Assembly: GCA_026989015.1 (NCBI GenBank)
Contig: JALSKD010000007.1
Span: forward strand, 1 to 34,591
Direction: 5' to 3'
DNA: 34,591 nt
Source: Gammaproteobacteria bacterium
Lineage (GTDB): Bacteria > Pseudomonadota > Gammaproteobacteria > GCA-001735895
Shown: positions 31,712-34,591 of the stretch, piece after piece
Numbering within the stretch: position 1 is the stretch's first letter
How the letters are laid out: each line of letters starts with the position of its first letter
Position numbers and translations under genes: made by a program
The notes under the pieces: generated by a model
Told to the model about the DNA's origin: nothing
The model's database searches: none
Seen by the model: the letters and a program-made list of their open reading frames with translations, nothing else

Positions 31712-33649
31712 GTGGTAAGGCTCGCCAGCGAACTGGATGTGGAGGCGGTACTCGGCGAGCAGGGCATCATCGCCGAGCACATACCGGGATTTCGTCCGCG
31801 CCAGGCACAGATCGACATGGCCCGGCGCATCGCCGAGGCCATCGACGCCGGCGAAAGCCGCATCATCGAGGCCAGCACCGGCATTGGCAAGTCCTTTGCC
31901 TATCTGGTGCCGGCTTTTCTTTGCGAGGGCAAGGCGGTCATTTCCACCGGCACCAAGACCCTGCAGGATCAACTGTTCCACAAGGACATCCCGCTGATCA
32001 ACAAGACCCTGATCTCCGGCAAACAGGTGGCGCTGCTCAAGGGCCGATCCAATTACGCCTGCCCGTACCGCATCCGCAAGAGCCGTCAGCAGCGCCGCTT
32101 CCAGACTCGGGAACTGGCTCCGGTGTTCGATGCCCTCAGCGACTGGGTGGCCACCACCCGCGGCGGCGATATCAGCGAATTCTCCCGTCTGCCGGAGAAT
32201 GACAGCCTGTGGTTCCACGCCACCTCCACTGCCGACAATTGCCTCGGTGCCGAATGCCCCGACATCGGCGACTGTTTCGTCGCCAAAGCCCGTCGCAAGG
32301 CGCAGGATGCGGATATTGTGGTCATCAACCACCACCTGTTCTTTTCCGATCAGGCGCTGAAGGAACAGGGATTTGGCGAGTTGTTGCCCAATGTGGATCT
32401 GCTGATCTTCGACGAGGCGCACCAGTTGCCGGATGTGGCCAGTCATTTCTACGGCCGCGGCATCACCCTGCGCCAGCTGGAGCTGTTGCTCAAGGACTGT
32501 GTCGATGCCCAGTTGCGCGAAGCCCCCGACGACCGGGCACTGCAACCGCTGTGCGACGCCAACCGGAAGGCGCTGGCCGATTTCCGGCTGTTGCTCGGCG
32601 GTTTCCCCGAGCGCGGGGAATGGCGACACATCGAGCATGCGCCCCGGCTGAAGGCGGGACTGGCCGAATGGCGGGAGCAATTGCACGCTCTGGAAGACGA
32701 ACTGGAAGTTCTGAGCCCGCGTGGCCGCGAACTGGCGGCCTGCCACGGCCGGGCGGTCGGTTTCCGGGAAACGCTTGACGATTTTCTCGATCCAGCGGCC
32801 GCCTTCGTCAACTGGTACGAATGGAACGAACGCAGCTTCCGCCTGATGCTGTCGCCGGTGGATGTGTCCCGGCAGTTCAGCCAGCAGATCGATGCCAGTG
32901 CGTACCGCAGCATCATCTTTACCTCGGCAACCCTCAGCGCCAATGGCCGCTTCGATTATTTTTCGCGGCGCCTGGGCATCGAGGACATCCCGTCCTGCCG
33001 TTTCGACAGCCCCTTCGACTTTTCCCGTCAGGCACGGCTCTATCTGCCGGAAGACCTCCCGGCGCCCGCCGACGAGGCGTTTTTTCCGGCTTTCGCCGAA
33101 CTCTGTGCCGAACTGATTGCCGCCAGCGAGGGCAATGCCTTTCTGCTGTTCACCAGTTACCGCATGCTGACCCTGACCGCGCACCGACTGCGCCAGAGCC
33201 TGCGCAACCCCCTGTTTGTCCAGGGCGAGCGCCAGCGCAGTGAGCTGCTGGAAGACTACATGCGCACCGATCATGCGGTGCTGCTCGGCACCAGCAGTTT
33301 CTGGGAGGGCATCGATGTCAAGGGGGACAAGCTGCGCCTGGTGATCATCGACAAGCTGCCGTTCCGCTCCCCGGGCGACCCGGTGTACAAGCGGCGGCTG
33401 CAGTATGCGGCGGAGCAGGGGCTCAACCCCTTCACCCAGGTACAGGTTCCGGAAGCGACCATCGCCCTGCGTCAGGGAGTGGGGCGGCTGATCCGTGATG
33501 CCTCGGATCAGGGGCTGGTGATGCTGGCCGACGAACGCCTGCGATCGAAACCCTATGGCCGTGGCATGCTCGACAGTCTGCCGCCGATGACCCGCATCCA
33601 CCGGCTGCAGGAAGCCCTGGACTACCTGCGAGCGCTGAAGACGGGATAG
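31712..33649 (+). CDS. yoaA: YoaA, DinG/XPD-like Fe-S DNA helicase
   Basis: A 645-residue superfamily 2 helicase of the XPD/DinG group, acting 5' to 3' in DNA repair. Motif I is ASTGIGKSF near residue 52 and motif II is FDEAH (DEAH box) in DLLIFDEAHQLPD. The Fe-S domain cysteines are Cys in YACPYR and three in CLGAECPDIGDC, as in YoaA/DinG. Later motifs are ITFTSATLS-like IIFTSATLSANG, the LLFTSYRML block and QGVGRLIRD. Length equals E. coli YoaA (636). The start is a GTG, 13 bases after the lipoprotein stop; an AGAG lies upstream. In E. coli YoaA pairs with the polymerase III chi subunit. Confidence 0.94.
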   Translation: MVRLASELDVEAVLGEQGIIAEHIPGFRPRQAQIDMARRIAEAIDAGESRIIEASTGIGKSFAYLVPAFLCEGKAVISTGTKTLQDQLFHKDIPLINKTLISGKQVALLKGRSNYACPYRIRKSRQQRRFQTRELAPVFDALSDWVATTRGGDISEFSRLPENDSLWFHATSTADNCLGAECPDIGDCFVAKARRKAQDADIVVINHHLFFSDQALKEQGFGELLPNVDLLIFDEAHQLPDVASHFYGRGITLRQLELLLKDCVDAQLREAPDDRALQPLCDANRKALADFRLLLGGFPERGEWRHIEHAPRLKAGLAEWREQLHALEDELEVLSPRGRELAACHGRAVGFRETLDDFLDPAAAFVNWYEWNERSFRLMLSPVDVSRQFSQQIDASAYRSIIFTSATLSANGRFDYFSRRLGIEDIPSCRFDSPFDFSRQARLYLPEDLPAPADEAFFPAFAELCAELIAASEGNAFLLFTSYRMLTLTAHRLRQSLRNPLFVQGERQRSELLEDYMRTDHAVLLGTSSFWEGIDVKGDKLRLVIIDKLPFRSPGDPVYKRRLQYAAEQGLNPFTQVQVPEATIALRQGVGRLIRDASDQGLVMLADERLRSKPYGRGMLDSLPPMTRIHRLQEALDYLRALKTG

Positions 33650-33680
33650 CGGTGCAACGGGCCAATAACGCAGGCTCAAC

Positions 33681-33707
33681 GAAAACGACCGCCACGAGGG
33701 CGGTCGT
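33681..33707 (-). terminator. Terminator hairpin for yidB, possibly bidirectional
   Basis: ACGACCGCC (33685-33693) and GGCGGTCGT (33699-33707) form a perfect 9-base stem with a 5-base loop. On the minus strand it is followed by TTTTCGTT, so it terminates yidB; on the plus strand no T-run follows, but it lies 35 bases after the yoaA stop. Confidence 0.85.
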
Positions 33708-33731
33708 CATGAGCAGTCTGGAAGGTCGTGC

Positions 33732-34154
33732 TCAGCGGCCAAACAGCTTGCCGGCCATGCCCATCACGCCACCCAGTCCACCGATCGAATCGAGCAGGGC
33801 ACCGCCGCTGCTGGCCTTGTCGATCATCTGCGGCACCGCTTCGGCGAGACCGCTGGCCGCATCATCGGGACTCATGCCCAGTTGGGAAGCGAAGTCGGCG
33901 ATACGGTCGCCGCCGAGCATGTCGGCGAGTTGGTTCGGCGCAACCGGGGCGTTGCTGCCGTCGCCGAGCCAGGAAGAGACCAGATCGGCCATGCCGCCGC
34001 CCTGGAATTTACTGATCAGATCGCCAAAATCGAGACCGTCGCTGCCGCCAAGCAGCGAACCCAGCGCGCTGACCACGCTGCCCTGGTCAAGGTTGCCGCC
34101 CTTGTTTTGCATGAATGCCTGGGCGCCGATGGCGAGAATCTGTTGCATGTCCAT
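33732..34154 (-). CDS. yidB: YidB-like DUF937 protein
   Basis: A 140-residue protein of the DUF937/YidB family. It begins MDMQQILAIGAQAFMQNKGG, has the GSVVSALGSLLGG and LISKFQGGGMADLVSSWLG blocks, the NQLADMLG motif and a Gly-rich C-terminus GLGGVMGMAGKLFGR. Function is unknown. AAGGAG lies eight bases before the ATG, which supports 34154 over longer frames reaching 34397. It is monocistronic, ended by the hairpin at 33681-33707. Confidence 0.92.
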   Translation of the reverse strand: MDMQQILAIGAQAFMQNKGGNLDQGSVVSALGSLLGGSDGLDFGDLISKFQGGGMADLVSSWLGDGSNAPVAPNQLADMLGGDRIADFASQLGMSPDDAASGLAEAVPQMIDKASSGGALLDSIGGLGGVMGMAGKLFGR

Positions 34155-34554
34155 AGTTGTGCTCCTTGTATGGGGATTGTTTCCGGAACCGTGATGATAC
34201 GGGACTCGCGCACAGGCTGCAAAACCCGAGCCTTGGCAAGGCCACATGAACCCCGGGATCCCCGTGGACGGTGGTGTTGCTCCCCTGGAGGTTTTTATTA
34301 ACCCGGCAAGTATCCACATCGTATTCAGGGCTTCAAGAATGGGCCGGATCAAGGCGCGGCGCGCAGGCAAGGGTCGTTCCCTTGGCAAGCGCCGCAAAGC
34401 TTAACGCATCCTGCTTTCGCCCCTTGCCCGCATCCCTGCAGGCGGGAACACCCTCTCCTCATATACGCCATCCCATAAACAGGGGATATCGTCCCGCTGC
34501 ATCTTCATGCATCCTGCGGTGACTTGAAAAACCGCAAAAACAGGTCAGGAAGTC
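34155..34554. other. 400-base stretch between yidB and the next gene
   Basis: Holds the yidB upstream region (minus) and the upstream region of the gene starting at 34555 (plus). The part from 34283 to 34330 is AT-richer. No convincing promoter was identified. The only ORF with a plausible ribosome-binding site is the 21-residue basic one reported separately at 34339-34404. Confidence 0.5.
34339..34404 (+). CDS. Possible 21-residue highly basic peptide
   Basis: ATG to TAA, 22 codons. The product MGRIKARRAGKGRSLGKRRKA has 10 Arg/Lys among 21 residues and no acidic residue. AGGG ends eight bases before the ATG, a usable ribosome-binding site. It is too short for statistics and may be chance in GC-rich sequence. 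If real it could be a leader peptide or a ribosome/nucleic-acid-binding micropeptide. Confidence 0.2.
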   Translation: MGRIKARRAGKGRSLGKRRKA

Positions 34555-34591
34555 ATGAACACATTCAATAAAAACGGCAAGAGCCGCATCG
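34555..34591 (+). CDS. Start of a gene truncated by the window end
   Basis: An ATG at 34555 is preceded by AGGAAG (Shine-Dalgarno-like, spacing 2-3 from the ATG) and opens a frame reading MNTFNKNGKSRI to the window edge. Twelve codons are too few to identify the product; the Lys/Asn/Arg start resembles the n-region of a signal peptide or a cytoplasmic tail. Confidence 0.5.
   Translation, partial: MNTFNKNGKSRI

Noticed and set aside
31526-33679. 717-residue minus-strand ORF opposite yoaA
   Set aside because: Antisense of a helicase with all motifs intact.

Overview
The window looks like chromosome of a GC-rich gammaproteobacterium, probably a sulfur oxidiser of the Chromatiales type. Supporting points, all from recall of protein families: gammaproteobacterial-type IscR/IscS/IscU, SdhE with a YgfX/CptA-like partner, DUF1249, YoaA, YidB and PBP1B; a protein I recognise, with moderate confidence, as DsrS of the dissimilatory sulfur (dsr) system, next to a trifunctional siroheme synthase CysG; and a rubrerythrin / HdrD-GlpC-like Fe-S protein / DUF3501 module. 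No tRNA, rRNA, CRISPR array, transposase or phage gene was found. Coding density is high.

Layout. 1-5.3 kb: 3' part of sdhA, then sdhB and sdhE, a radical SAM protein of unknown function with its own apparently leaderless promoter, a cptA/ygfX-like membrane gene and a DUF1249 gene. 5.3-7.6 kb: iscR-iscS-iscU with two IscR-type operators, closed by a strong terminator; iscA, hscB, hscA and fdx do not follow. 7.6-10.2 kb: a 68-residue protein, a diheme cytochrome c peroxidase-like lipoprotein, a putative 2OG-Fe(II) oxygenase and a 65-residue protein. 10.2-15.7 kb: Sel1 repeat protein, MoxR AAA+ ATPase, HExxH/VWA protein and DsrS in one tight run, then cysG. 15.8-17.4 kb: a visibly AT-richer FIST-domain gene with a non-coding flank. 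17.4-20.7 kb: an NMT1/THI5-like binding protein, an HPP-family membrane protein and a SulP anion transporter.

20.7-25.3 kb is all on the minus strand: a PAS-GGDEF protein, a DUF188 protein and a fumarylacetoacetase-family enzyme form one overlapping operon; upstream of it lies rubrerythrin, the HdrD-like protein and DUF3501, with two strong tandem hairpins separating rubrerythrin from the rest. 25.5-28.1 kb: a 71-residue protein with its own terminator, a PfkB sugar/nucleoside kinase and a DAHP synthase. 28.1-33.7 kb: a secreted protein divergent from mrcB (PBP1B), a TPR lipoprotein resembling the PBP1B activator LpoP, and the helicase yoaA. 33.7-34.6 kb: yidB, a leader-like region with a possible 21-residue basic peptide, and the first codons of another gene.

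Themes. Fe-S biology recurs (SdhB, radical SAM, Isc, HdrD-like, YoaA), as do oxidative-stress and redox proteins (rubrerythrin, diheme peroxidase) and sulfur/siroheme metabolism. Nothing here is an obvious defence or mobile system. The best candidates for something undescribed are the radical SAM protein in the sdhE-cptA interval, the MoxR/VWA-peptidase/DsrS run, and the structured RNA between rubrerythrin and the HdrD-like gene. All calls were made by eye; no database search was possible.
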